From positions 1,116,001 through 1,180,000 of the forward strand of contig NZ_BKAU01000001.1 in NCBI RefSeq assembly GCF_007992715.1: a stretch of 64,000 nucleotides of DNA, in the 5' to 3' direction. The position numbers and the translations under genes are program-made. This DNA is from Chitinophaga cymbidii (GTDB lineage: Bacteria > Bacteroidota > Bacteroidia > Chitinophagales > Chitinophagaceae). The notes beneath the pieces were generated by a model. That model was not told the origin of the DNA. It saw only the letters and a list, made by a program, of their open reading frames with translations, and did not search any database. Positions within the stretch are counted from its first letter, which is position 1, and the number at the start of each line of letters is the position of its first letter. Positions 34,314 through 42,924 of this stretch are shown piece after piece.

Positions 34314-35330
34314 ATGAAAAAAGCTCTACTCCTATTAACCATAGCCCTTTATGTTGCCTTCAGTCCAGCTAAAGCACAGGACCCGCATTTTACGCAGTTT
34401 TTCGCGTCACCGCTTACTTTGAACCCGGCCTTTACCGGCTACTTTTCCGGCGACCTCCGGCTTGCCGGCAACTACCGTTCACAATGGCGCAGCATTGCGT
34501 CGCCTTATATCACCGGTACATTATCTGCTGATTTCGGCATTCTGAAAAATACCATTTCTTACACGGATACCTGGGGGGTGGGCATCCTGGCGCTGTACGA
34601 CAAAACCGGCGCCGGCGCTTTAACGTCCAACTACGTAGGCATCAGCACGGCTTATCACAAGGGGCTGGACGTGGAAGGGAATCATACGCTGGGCCTCGGT
34701 CTGCAGGCCGCCTGGGTGCAGAAACGCATCGACCAGAGCAAGCTGCAGTTCGAAAACCAGATCGGGGACAACGGGTATGACCCGGCGCTTCCCAGCAACG
34801 AGAGCATCGTTACGCCCAATATTTCCTACCTCGATTATAACGTGGGATTGCTGTACAGCGGGCTGGTGGGGGAATCTTCCAACCTTTACATGGGGGTATC
34901 CTACTACCACTTCACGCAACCTACGGAAACGTTCATGGGGCAGGACAATAACCGGCTCAGTTACCGCTACACTGTACACGGCGGCGGCTCCTTCCCGGTG
35001 AACGGCAATAACCGCATCCACATTAGCGCGCACTATATGAGGCAGAACCAGGCCACGGAAACCACTTTCGGCGGCGCTTACGGCTTTTTGCTGAACGACA
35101 TGCAGGATGCGCCGACCACTTTTTACGTGGGCGCCTGGTGCCGTTTAAAAGACGCTGTAAATCCTTACCTCGGACTGGAATTCAGCAGTTTCAAAGTGGG
35201 GCTTTCATATGACCTGAACACTTCCACCCTGAAGCCCGCATCGAATTACCGCGGGGGGATGGAACTGTCTGTGATCTACATCAGCACCAGGAACGAAAAG
35301 AACAACAGAACGCTCTGTCCGAAGTTCTAA
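34314..35330 (+). CDS. PorP/SprF family type IX secretion system membrane protein
   Basis: A 338-residue outer-membrane protein of the PorP/SprF family, which in T9SS bacteria helps deliver or anchor secreted adhesins. The Sec signal is MKKALLLLTIALYVAFSPAK-AQ. The mature start DPHFTQFFASPLTLNPAFTG is the family hallmark, followed by GNYRSQWRSI. The rest is a predicted beta-barrel of alternating strands (LGLGLQAAWVQKRID, NLYMGVSYYHF, HISAHYMR). SprF-type genes usually follow a large SprB-like adhesin gene; none is present, so it is a stand-alone paralogue. Its last 4 bases overlap the convergent glycosylase gene. Confidence 0.93.
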   Translation: MKKALLLLTIALYVAFSPAKAQDPHFTQFFASPLTLNPAFTGYFSGDLRLAGNYRSQWRSIASPYITGTLSADFGILKNTISYTDTWGVGILALYDKTGAGALTSNYVGISTAYHKGLDVEGNHTLGLGLQAAWVQKRIDQSKLQFENQIGDNGYDPALPSNESIVTPNISYLDYNVGLLYSGLVGESSNLYMGVSYYHFTQPTETFMGQDNNRLSYRYTVHGGGSFPVNGNNRIHISAHYMRQNQATETTFGGAYGFLLNDMQDAPTTFYVGAWCRLKDAVNPYLGLEFSSFKVGLSYDLNTSTLKPASNYRGGMELSVIYISTRNEKNNRTLCPKF

Positions 35331-35932
35331 AGCCCTTTCCCTTTGCTCACCCAGGGATTTCCTCTTACAGAAAAACGGTAAGGCAGATAAGCGTCATCCA
35401 GCGCATAGGCCACACCTACCCGCGTGCCCGCCACGATCTCTTTTCTCGGCACCCGGAGCGCATCTTCTATCCAGAGCACATTGCCGGAGAGGCTTTCGCC
35501 GGTCAGCTCCGTGGTGATGCCGAGGGCTTTGGACAAACTGCCGGGGCCCGCTGTGAGCGTGGTATCCAGCTTCTGCTTGCCGCATCTCCACAACATCGTA
35601 TCAATTCCTTCCACCGGCTCCAGTCCACGCACCAGCACCGCATGCGGCACATCCTTCACGTTGGTGACCACATTGAAAAGATGATGAATACCATAGCAGA
35701 GGTACACATATGCCACGCCTCCCGCGCCGTACATGACCTCCGTTCGCCGGGTACGGCGGTTGTTCCATGCATGTGAGGCCCTGTCCGTTGCACCGCGGTA
35801 CGCCTCCGTTTCCACGATCCTTCCGGATGTACGCCGGCCGCCGATCTCCGTTACCAGCAGCTTGCCCAGCAGCTCCTGCGCTATCTTCAAAACATCCGGC
35901 CGTTCATAAAAACTATTTTCCAGTTTAGTCAT
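35327..35932 (-). CDS. DNA-3-methyladenine glycosylase (AAG/MPG family)
   Basis: A base-excision-repair enzyme that removes alkylated purines such as 3-methyladenine and hypoxanthine. It has 201 residues, normal for the bacterial AAG/MPG family. Visible motifs are VTEIGGRRTSGRIVETEAYR (with the catalytic glutamate), DRASHAWNNRRTRRTEVMYG, GVAYVYLCYGIHHLFNVVTN, AVLVRGLEPVEG and LTAGPGSLSKALGI. It ends RGNPWVSKG. Its ATG overlaps, on the opposite strand, the first ATG that could open the EI24 gene. Confidence 0.95.
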   Translation of the reverse strand: MTKLENSFYERPDVLKIAQELLGKLLVTEIGGRRTSGRIVETEAYRGATDRASHAWNNRRTRRTEVMYGAGGVAYVYLCYGIHHLFNVVTNVKDVPHAVLVRGLEPVEGIDTMLWRCGKQKLDTTLTAGPGSLSKALGITTELTGESLSGNVLWIEDALRVPRKEIVAGTRVGVAYALDDAYLPYRFSVRGNPWVSKGKGL

Positions 35933-36026
35933 GCTGCAAAATATTATTAATTTAGCTACGTTACATTCGTTGTTCCTAAGTTACTCCTTCATACCTGTTT
36001 CGTCATTACTAAAAAAAGAAGGACCG

Positions 36027-36806
36027 TTGTTTTCACTAAGAGAAGTACTCGAAGCCATACAATCCTATGGTAAAGCGCATCAATTTATCACACAGCACCG
36101 GCTGTGGAAGTGGATCTATATACCCGGCATCATTTACTGCATCCTGTTTGTTACCGGCATTTATTTCGTTTGGGATTACTCCGGCGTGTTCATTGACTAT
36201 GTGCTGAACCTGCTGACGCTGAAGACCTGGATCGAGGAGCTGCAGAACGGATGGGTGAACTTTCTTTTCCTGCTGGTGGGCTTTGCGGTGCGGATGGTGT
36301 TCCTGCTCATGTATTTTTCGTTCTTCAAATATCTTTTCCTGATCGTGGGCTCGCCGGTGTTCGCGTACCTGTCGGAGAAAACCGAAGCGATCCTGCAGAA
36401 CAAGGACTTTCCTTTTTCTTTTTCACAGTTGATGAAGGATGTGGCGCGCGGCATCAAACTATCGCTCCGCAATCTTTTATACCAGACGCTTTTCATGCTC
36501 ATCATTGCGATACTGGCCTTCATTCCGATACTCGGCTGGCTGACGCCGCTCATAGCTCTTTTCGTGGAATGTTATTATTTCGGTTTTTCGATGATGGATT
36601 ACAGCTTTGAGCGCCGCCGCTGGTCGATGGGACAAAGCATCAAATACATCGGTCAGCATAAAGGCATGGCCATCGGCAACGGTCTTGTTTTTTACCTGCT
36701 GATGTTCATTCCTGTGATCGGCTGGGTGCTGGCGCCTTGCTACGCCGTGATCGCCGCCACCATTCACTTACAACAACAACGCCTGCCTGATGAGCCAGCC
36801 CGGTAA
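36027..36806 (+). CDS. EI24 domain membrane protein
   Basis: An integral membrane protein of the EI24/CysZ-like family with several helices (about residues 30-50, 65-95, 105-130, 155-200, 220-250 of the longer reading). Recognisable parts are AIQSYGKAHQFITQHRLWKW and the GWLTPLIALFVECYYFGFSM segment. The start is uncertain. An in-frame ATG exists at 35931, but the first 96 bases look like AT-rich promoter sequence. The family usually begins just before the AIQSYxKAH motif, so TTG 36027, preceded by AAAGAAGGA, is preferred (259 residues). Function in bacteria is unknown; E. coli CysZ imports sulfate. The 3' end overlaps the next gene by 17 bases. Confidence 0.82.
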   Translation: MFSLREVLEAIQSYGKAHQFITQHRLWKWIYIPGIIYCILFVTGIYFVWDYSGVFIDYVLNLLTLKTWIEELQNGWVNFLFLLVGFAVRMVFLLMYFSFFKYLFLIVGSPVFAYLSEKTEAILQNKDFPFSFSQLMKDVARGIKLSLRNLLYQTLFMLIIAILAFIPILGWLTPLIALFVECYYFGFSMMDYSFERRRWSMGQSIKYIGQHKGMAIGNGLVFYLLMFIPVIGWVLAPCYAVIAATIHLQQQRLPDEPAR

Positions 36807-37503
36807 AGTATATCTCATCCCCACCGTATTGAGCGCGGACGCTTTGTTCTCCCTGCCTGCCTATATCACGGAAACGGTGCGGCAGCTCCGGATCTTTTAT
36901 GTGGAAAATGAACGCACGGCCCGCCGCTTTCTGAAGGCGCTGGACAAAAGTATCGATATCGATTCACTGCAGCTGCTGCTCATGAACGAGCATCATCCGC
37001 CGGACCTTACGCTGGCGCGCAGGCTGCTGCAGGAAGGGAAAGAGATCGGCGTGATCAGCGAAGCGGGATGCCCCGCCATTGCGGACCCCGGGCAGCTGGT
37101 GGTGCAAACCGCCCATAGCGTGGGCGCCACCGTTATCCCGCTTGTAGGTCCCAACTCCATGCTCCTGGCGCTGATGGCATCGGGTATGAACGGACAGCAC
37201 TTTCAGTTTTCGGGGTATCTGCCGGTGAAGCCGCATGAAAGGGCGCAGGCGATAAGGGAGCTGGAGAGCACCTCCGCCCGCAAATCGCAAACACAACTAT
37301 TCATTGAAGCGCCTTACCGCAACAACCAGTTGCTGAAAGATATTCTTGCGAATTGTAAAGACCGCACCCTGCTGTGCGTAGCGGCAGACCTGACGGCGCC
37401 CACGGAATATATCCGCACGCAAAGCGTAGGGCAATGGAAAAAGCAGGCGGGGCCGGACTTCCACAAGCGTCCGGCGATATTTTTGTTGTATGCAGGTGCG
37501 TGA
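36790..37503 (+). CDS. SAM-dependent methyltransferase, RsmI-like (tetrapyrrole methylase fold)
   Basis: A 237-residue methyltransferase related to RsmI, which 2'-O-methylates C1402 of 16S rRNA. Visible family segments are GKVYLIPTVLS at the N-terminus, RIFYVENERTARRFL, the SAM-site region GVISEAGCPAIADPGQLVV, VIPLVGPNSMLLALMASGMN and FIEAPYRNNQLLKDIL. It resembles the shorter paralogue common in Bacteroidota rather than classical RsmI (about 280 residues with GDAGxP and a longer C-terminal part). Its target is therefore less certain. It overlaps the EI24 gene by 17 bases, so the two are co-transcribed. Confidence 0.88.
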   Translation: MSQPGKVYLIPTVLSADALFSLPAYITETVRQLRIFYVENERTARRFLKALDKSIDIDSLQLLLMNEHHPPDLTLARRLLQEGKEIGVISEAGCPAIADPGQLVVQTAHSVGATVIPLVGPNSMLLALMASGMNGQHFQFSGYLPVKPHERAQAIRELESTSARKSQTQLFIEAPYRNNQLLKDILANCKDRTLLCVAADLTAPTEYIRTQSVGQWKKQAGPDFHKRPAIFLLYAGA

Positions 37504-37508
37504 TCTTT

Positions 37509-37904
37509 TTAGAACGTTACCTTTCTTCCGGTAGCGGGATCTGTCACAGAAATAACGCTGTCCACAATATATTTACTCATTCCGCGCCACGGTAATGTGC
37601 CCAGGTATTCCTTGTAATGCAGCTCCAGCAGTTTTCCGCTGCTGCCCATCAGCTGCTGCGCCACCTTTTCATCGGTAACGGAAAACTCGAATTCATTGGA
37701 TTGCACGCCACCGAGGTTCTGTGGCTTGAAACCGCTCTGGATCAGCCTTCCTTCGTAGGTCTTCCAGACATATCCTTTCTGCACAAAGAAGTTCAGCTCG
37801 CCGGCCTTTGCGCCGCGGCCAAAAACAAAGTAGTAGCGGTACAGGAAAAATATAGCCAGCACGGCTACGATAACGGCTACAATAATGAATACAAATCTTC
37901 TCAT
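37509..37904 (-). CDS. Small membrane-anchored protein of unknown function
   Basis: 131 residues. One N-terminal transmembrane segment (RRFVFIIVAVIVAVLAIFFL, about residues 2-26) is followed by a periplasm-facing domain. Segments such as RAKAGELNFFVQKGYVWKTY-like text, EFEFSVTDEKVAQQLMGSSG and LELHYKEYLGTLPWRG match a small conserved Bacteroidota family. I recall some members carrying a misleading 6-phosphogluconate dehydrogenase label, but nothing here resembles that enzyme. The M28 peptidase stop lies outside this transcript: the M28 gene is upstream, 8 bases away, so the two share an operon. Confidence 0.8.
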   Translation of the reverse strand: MRRFVFIIVAVIVAVLAIFFLYRYYFVFGRGAKAGELNFFVQKGYVWKTYEGRLIQSGFKPQNLGGVQSNEFEFSVTDEKVAQQLMGSSGKLLELHYKEYLGTLPWRGMSKYIVDSVISVTDPATGRKVTF

Positions 37905-37912
37905 AAAAGTTG

Positions 37913-39286
37913 TTATAAACCGTATTTGTCAACGAGGTAGATCAGCGCGCTCATGGCCACGGCCCCCATTTCCAGCTCCCGTTTGTTCACGGCCTCGAAT
38001 ACGTCGGACGCGGCATGATGGATATCAAAATAACGTTGCGAGTCGGGAGAAAGTTCAGACACCGGTATGCCCAGCTCGCGGTGCAGGGGCATCACGTCCA
38101 CGCCGCCGCCTACTTCATCAAAATCATAGATGCCGTATGGCAGGAGCAGTGAGGCCCAGCTTTTTACTTTATCCCGCCGCGCGGTTTCCATCTCGAACAT
38201 GAAGCCCCGTGGCGTGAAGCCGCCGGCGTCGCTTTCCAGCGCAAAGAGATGCTTTTCGTTGTTTGCTTTGGCCAGCTCCGCATATTTTCTGCCGCCGCGG
38301 GTGCCGTTCTCCTCATTGGCGAACAATACCACGCGGACCGTGCGTTTGGGGCGGATGCCGAGCTTTTTGTAGGCCCGCAGCAGCTCGATGGACTGCACGC
38401 AGCCGGCGCCATCGTCATGCGCGCCTTCACAATTATCCCAGGAATCGAGGTGGCCGCCAACGGTGATGTATTCATCCGGGAACTCGCTGCCACGCAGCTC
38501 GCCGATGATGTTATGCCCGATGGTGTCCGGCCGCATTTCGCAGGTGGTGCGGAGGAAAACCTTTGCGCTCCGGTCGCCCGCGATGCGCTTGCTGAGGCGT
38601 TCGGCGTCCTGCAGGCCGATGGCTACCGCGGCGATCTTCGGGAAGGAGTCGTTATAATGCGTGCCGCCGGTATGCGGATGATTGTCTGTACTATGGCTCA
38701 TGGAACGTACGATCACGGCCACGGCGCCGTATTTCGACGCGCGGCTGGGGCCCTGCCCGCGGTACTTCACCGCGTCGCCGTAAGCGTTGAAGGTTTTCAC
38801 GAACCGCGGGTTGAAGGGATAATTGTAAAACACGATCTTCCCTTTTATCTCGTCTTTCCGGCTTTCCAGCTCGTCAAAAGACTTTACTTCGATAACAGAA
38901 GCCGTGACGCCTTTGGGGCCGGTACCCACGGAATTGCCGAGAGCGGTGACGTTCAGCGGCGGCACAAAGTCCCGGCGGTTGCTGATGATGCGGGCCTGTT
39001 CCTTATCGCCGCGCACCCAGTGCGGCACCATGCATTCCTGCGTATATACCTTGTCCGCCCCCGCATCGCGCAAAGCCGCCTCTCCCCACTTTTCCGCTTT
39101 CACCATTTGCGGCGATCCCGCCAGGCGTCCGCCGATGGTTTTGGTCAGCACCCGGAGGTTGTCATAAGCTTTACTATTTGTTAATATTTCGTCTGCGATA
39201 CGGCGGATGGCAAGGGAATCGTCCTGCTGCGCATAGCTGGTCAGGGCCATGCAGCAGGCGGTCCATAATAGAAGCGGTTTTCTCAT
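37913..39286 (-). CDS. M28 family zinc metallopeptidase, exported
   Basis: A 457-residue secreted aminopeptidase or carboxypeptidase. The signal peptide is MRKPLLLWTACCMALTSYAQ. A PA-like insert (about residues 130-250) precedes the M28 core. Zinc-site segments are TVGGHLDSWDNCEGAHDDGA (His, Asp and bridging Asp), the catalytic Glu pair in VLFANEENGTRGG, FALESDAGGF and the last His in YFDIHHAASDVFE. The catalytic set looks complete. It probably trims peptides in the periplasm or outside the cell. The small membrane protein gene follows after 8 bases. Confidence 0.93.
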   Translation of the reverse strand: MRKPLLLWTACCMALTSYAQQDDSLAIRRIADEILTNSKAYDNLRVLTKTIGGRLAGSPQMVKAEKWGEAALRDAGADKVYTQECMVPHWVRGDKEQARIISNRRDFVPPLNVTALGNSVGTGPKGVTASVIEVKSFDELESRKDEIKGKIVFYNYPFNPRFVKTFNAYGDAVKYRGQGPSRASKYGAVAVIVRSMSHSTDNHPHTGGTHYNDSFPKIAAVAIGLQDAERLSKRIAGDRSAKVFLRTTCEMRPDTIGHNIIGELRGSEFPDEYITVGGHLDSWDNCEGAHDDGAGCVQSIELLRAYKKLGIRPKRTVRVVLFANEENGTRGGRKYAELAKANNEKHLFALESDAGGFTPRGFMFEMETARRDKVKSWASLLLPYGIYDFDEVGGGVDVMPLHRELGIPVSELSPDSQRYFDIHHAASDVFEAVNKRELEMGAVAMSALIYLVDKYGL

Positions 39287-39418
39287 GTAGCGAAATAGAT
39301 TTGAGGCTAAAACTAATCAATCTGCCACTCAACCCCAAATGAAGATGGGATGACAGAGGGCGATTCCGACATGCGCGTAAATTACTTACCTTAGCGTCTC
39401 ACAAAATCCACTTTACGG

Positions 39419-40564
39419 ATGCGCATAGGAATCGTTTGCTACCCTACATACGGGGGTAGTGGTGTGCTGGCTACGGAACTGGGAAAAGCACTGGCAGATA
39501 AGGGACATATGGTACATTTCATCACCTATCAGCAACCCGTTCGGCTGAATGCGTTTCACGCCAATATTTATTATCACGAAGTACAGGTGCCTACCTACCC
39601 GCTGTTCGATTTTCCGCCTTACGAAAGCGCGTTGAGCAGCACGATGGTAGACGTTATCCTGAACCAGAAGCTGGACCTGCTGCATGTGCATTACGCCATC
39701 CCGCATGCGTCCACCGCTTACCTGGCGCAGCAGATCGTTGCCAAGCAGGGCAGGCACATACCGTTCATCACAACATTGCACGGCACAGATATTACGCTGG
39801 TGGGGAAAGACAAAACGTACGCCCCTGTGGTGGCCTTTTCGATCAACGAGTCGGACGCCATCACCGCTGTGTCCAACAACCTGCGGGAAGAAACCTACAA
39901 GTCGTTCGACATTGAGAAGGAGATTTCAGTGATCTACAACTTCGTGGATACCAGCCGTTTCCGGCGACGCGAGCTGCCGCACTTCCGGCAGGCCATCGCG
40001 CCGAATAACGAAAAAATATTGCTGCACGTGTCGAACTTCCGAAAGGTAAAACGTGTGCCGGATGTTGTAAAAGTGTTCGCGAAGGTACGGGAGGCGCTGC
40101 CCGCCAAACTGCTGCTGGTGGGCGACGGGCCGGACCGGCCGGCCATCGAATGCATGTGCCGGGAACTGGGGCTGTGCGATGATATCCGCTTTGTGGGCAA
40201 ACAGGAGCAGCTGGAAGACGTGATGTCTATCAGCGATCTTTTCCTGCTGCCTTCGGAGTATGAAAGCTTCGGCCTTGCCGCCCTGGAAGCCATGGCTTCG
40301 CAGGTGCCGGTGCTGTCTTCCAACGCGGGCGGTTTGCCGGAGATCAATATCGATGGGCAGACCGGCTATAGCAGCGCGGTGGGGGACGTGGAGAACATGG
40401 CGGCCAACGCCATCCGCGTGCTGAAGGATGAAAAGCTGCTGGCGCACCTGCGGCAGGGCGCGCTGGACCAGGCGTTGCGCTTTCACATCGACAATATTAT
40501 TCCACAGTATGAGGCGTTGTATGACAGTGTGCTGTTCGGGGAGAAACTTAGCCAGCCGAAATGA
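39419..40564 (+). CDS. bshA: N-acetyl-alpha-D-glucosaminyl L-malate synthase
   Basis: A GT4 glycosyltransferase that joins UDP-GlcNAc to L-malate, the first step of bacillithiol synthesis; bacillithiol-type thiols also occur in Bacteroidota. It has 381 residues. The N-terminus MRIGIVCYPTYGGSGVLATE is typical of BshA. Other motifs are FITTLHGTDITLVGKD, SNFRKVKRVPDVVKVF, LLLVGDGPDRPAIE and the sugar-nucleotide region LPSEYESFGLAALEAMASQV with PVLSSNAGGLPE. bshB and bshC are not in the window. Low-molecular-weight thiol supply would complement the peroxidases encoded elsewhere here. A strong terminator follows directly. Confidence 0.94.
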   Translation: MRIGIVCYPTYGGSGVLATELGKALADKGHMVHFITYQQPVRLNAFHANIYYHEVQVPTYPLFDFPPYESALSSTMVDVILNQKLDLLHVHYAIPHASTAYLAQQIVAKQGRHIPFITTLHGTDITLVGKDKTYAPVVAFSINESDAITAVSNNLREETYKSFDIEKEISVIYNFVDTSRFRRRELPHFRQAIAPNNEKILLHVSNFRKVKRVPDVVKVFAKVREALPAKLLLVGDGPDRPAIECMCRELGLCDDIRFVGKQEQLEDVMSISDLFLLPSEYESFGLAALEAMASQVPVLSSNAGGLPEINIDGQTGYSSAVGDVENMAANAIRVLKDEKLLAHLRQGALDQALRFHIDNIIPQYEALYDSVLFGEKLSQPK

Positions 40565-40598
40565 AAAAAGGATGCACTTCATGGTGCATCCTTTTTTT
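40564..40598. terminator. Bidirectional terminator between bshA and the EnvC-like gene
   Basis: A 13-bp stem AAAAAGGATGCAC / GTGCATCCTTTTT with a 6-base loop and T runs on both strands. It sits on the bshA stop and 19 bases from the convergent stop at 40617. Confidence 0.92.
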
Positions 40599-40616
40599 TA
40601 TCTTTTAACGGAATGA

Positions 40617-42020
40617 TTACCGCTTGATCCAACCGTTCGTATTCTGCAACGCCGTGCCTTTATAGATCTGCAGCTCCACTACGCCTGCGCTCTCATCTTC
40701 GTTAGATCTTGCAGTACCGATCACCTGCCCTGTTCTCACTTTGTCGCCGGACTTCACATTGATATTCTGCAGACCGATGTAGTTGGTAAAAAACTGGCCA
40801 TGCCGGATCATCACTACATATCCCGCGCCGGGCACAGTAAACACCCTGCGGATCTCGCCTTCGAACACGGCCTTTACATTTCCGCCACGCCGGGTGCCGA
40901 AGCGGATGCCGTCGTTCTCTTCGGTGATCCTTTCCATGTCCGCATTCTTCTGCTTGCCGAAGAAGCTGAGGATAATGCCGGATTCGATGGGCCAGGGGAG
41001 CTTTCCTTTGTTGGCTTCGAAGTTATCTGACAAGGCCACTGCTTCCGGTGTGGCTTCGAGCACGTTGAGCACACGTGAAGGTTTTTCAGCGGGGGATTCA
41101 GCCGGAGCCGGTGTTTCGACAACGGGCGGCGGCACATTTGCCGCGGTGTTATTGTTCGCTCTGGCGGCTTCGTTCGCTGCGAGGGCGCGTTTCCGTTCTT
41201 CTTCCCTGCGCTTGCGCTCCGCTTCCGCGGCTTTCTTGCGGGCCAGCTCTTCGGCGGCCGCTTTCCTGCGCGCATCTTCAATTTCCTTGCGGATCACCGC
41301 GCGGATAGCGTCCTGCACTTTCTTCTGATCTTTCTTTTTCTGATTGATGTCCGCCAGCAGCTCCTTCTCCCTTCCCTTCAGCTTGGTCACCACTTCATCC
41401 TTCTCCTTCCTGTCCTTTTCTATGATCTCGCGCTGCTCCTGCTCGGTTTTCAGCGTGGCGGAACGCTTCTGGCGCTGCTCTTCCAGGTTCTTCACTTTCA
41501 GCCGCAGCTGCTCCTGCGTTTCCAGGATGTTGGAAGCCTGGCGGCTGCGGAACTCGCGGTATTGTTTGAGGTACTGGTACCGCTTGATCGCCTCATTGAA
41601 GCTGTCCGCCGAAAAGATGAAGTTGAGCATGGTATACGAGCTGCGGTTCTTGTAGGCGGATACGATCAGCTGCGCATATTGCTGCTTCAGCGTATCCAGG
41701 TCCCGCTCCAGCGTTTTTACATCGCGGTGCGCGGCGTTGATGTCGCTGTTGATGAACTTGATCTCGTCATTGATATTGCGGATCATGCGGCTGCGCAGAT
41801 CTATCTTGGCGCGGATCGCGCGCAGCTGTGCGAGGCTTTCCTTACTTGATTTCTTGGTCTCATTCAGCATGGCCTGAGCAGCATCCATCTCCTTCTGCAG
41901 TTCCCGCTTCCGCTGCTCCAGTTCTTCCCGCGAAGGTTGGTTGTTCTGTGCTTTCAGAACAGCAGGCATCAGCGCCAGCGCCAACAGTAAGACAGGGATA
42001 AACTTTTTCAATTGCACCAT
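40617..42020 (-). CDS. EnvC-like murein hydrolase activator (degenerate M23 domain)
   Basis: A 467-residue periplasmic protein. The order is signal peptide (about residues 1-24, ending VLKAQ), a long coiled coil (about 25-275; EELEQRKRELQKEMDAAQAM, then Lys/Glu/Arg-rich stretches AEELARKKAAEAERKRREEE), a proline/alanine linker, and a C-terminal LytM fold. In the LytM part the zinc ligands are missing: the first His/Asp motif reads NDGIRFGTRRGG and the HxH motif reads VVELQIYKG. It should not be an active endopeptidase. As in E. coli EnvC (established), it probably activates amidases at division. Last gene of the ispF-dut-TPR-DUF4292-envC run. Confidence 0.9.
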   Translation of the reverse strand: MVQLKKFIPVLLLALALMPAVLKAQNNQPSREELEQRKRELQKEMDAAQAMLNETKKSSKESLAQLRAIRAKIDLRSRMIRNINDEIKFINSDINAAHRDVKTLERDLDTLKQQYAQLIVSAYKNRSSYTMLNFIFSADSFNEAIKRYQYLKQYREFRSRQASNILETQEQLRLKVKNLEEQRQKRSATLKTEQEQREIIEKDRKEKDEVVTKLKGREKELLADINQKKKDQKKVQDAIRAVIRKEIEDARRKAAAEELARKKAAEAERKRREEERKRALAANEAARANNNTAANVPPPVVETPAPAESPAEKPSRVLNVLEATPEAVALSDNFEANKGKLPWPIESGIILSFFGKQKNADMERITEENDGIRFGTRRGGNVKAVFEGEIRRVFTVPGAGYVVMIRHGQFFTNYIGLQNINVKSGDKVRTGQVIGTARSNEDESAGVVELQIYKGTALQNTNGWIKR

Positions 42021-42069
42021 TTTGATGATTAGTGATGTTTAATAACGTTAAATATACTACGAAATTGCG

Positions 42070-42900
42070 TTACTGACGTGTATAGCGGCTAGGAACGGGG
42101 AACGGAAAGGTCAGCGTATGATCGAACTCCACCTTCTTGAAATCCAGCGCTACCTTCACCACACTTTTATCTTCCGCGTAGATCCTGCGCTGGAAGGAGA
42201 ATTTACGCCCGTCCACCGTTTTGTGATCGCCATAGGTCAGCTCCCCCGTCCGCGGCGTGGCGCTGTTGTTGTCTTTTTCCGTGATCTTGCATTGCTGCAA
42301 TACATAATCATCGGCAAAAACATTAAAAAGACTGGTCAGCCCCTCCTGCACGGAGGCAAATGATATCACGGACTGGGTGGTAACGATGTTGGTAATGGAA
42401 TCCGACAGGAAAACAGGATTGCCGATGATCAGGTCCTGCAGGGTGGCGAAGTCCATGCTGAGCTTCAGCAGTTCCTGCGCTTCGTCCGCATCCCGCAGCG
42501 TTACGGTGCCTTCCATGCGGTTCACGATCTTGATGCTGTCTTTCGTGATGAGCACGCGGGCGCCTTCCACGTTCAGCGGGCCGGAGATCCTTACCCAGAT
42601 CACGCTGTCGTGCTGCATGCGGATGTTCACGCCGAGGTTGTTCATTTTCTTTCCCTTGTCGTCCTCATAATCCATTTTCAGCTCGGCCGTGAATGTTTTG
42701 AAGGTGATGCGGTTGGCATTGACTTTTTCAACGATGGATTTTGCCAGCGCGCTTTCCTTTTCCCGGCTGAGGGAATCGGTGCTTCTGGCGGTTGTATCCG
42801 AGGGGAAAGTTGCGCGCGTGATGGTGCGGGTAGATCGGCAGGAGAACAATGCCAGGCTGACCAAACATGCAACAATCGGTAGTACTCTTTTCTGCTTCAT
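42070..42900 (-). CDS. DUF4292 lipoprotein
   Basis: A 276-residue lipoprotein with signal MKQKRVLPIVACLVSLALFS and lipidated Cys21. The rest matches DUF4292, a Bacteroidota family with a LolA/LolB-like half-barrel: FKTFTAELKMDYEDDKGKKM, VIWVRISGPLNVEGARVLIT, KDSIKIVNRMEGTV. A role in lipoprotein or lipid handling at the outer membrane is inferred from fold. It lies 24 bases after the TPR lipoprotein gene and 49 before the EnvC-like gene, an order conserved in the phylum as far as I recall. Confidence 0.88.
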   Translation of the reverse strand: MKQKRVLPIVACLVSLALFSCRSTRTITRATFPSDTTARSTDSLSREKESALAKSIVEKVNANRITFKTFTAELKMDYEDDKGKKMNNLGVNIRMQHDSVIWVRISGPLNVEGARVLITKDSIKIVNRMEGTVTLRDADEAQELLKLSMDFATLQDLIIGNPVFLSDSITNIVTTQSVISFASVQEGLTSLFNVFADDYVLQQCKITEKDNNSATPRTGELTYGDHKTVDGRKFSFQRRIYAEDKSVVKVALDFKKVEFDHTLTFPFPVPSRYTRQ

Positions 42901-42924
42901 TGTAGGAATCGTGATTTAGGCCGC

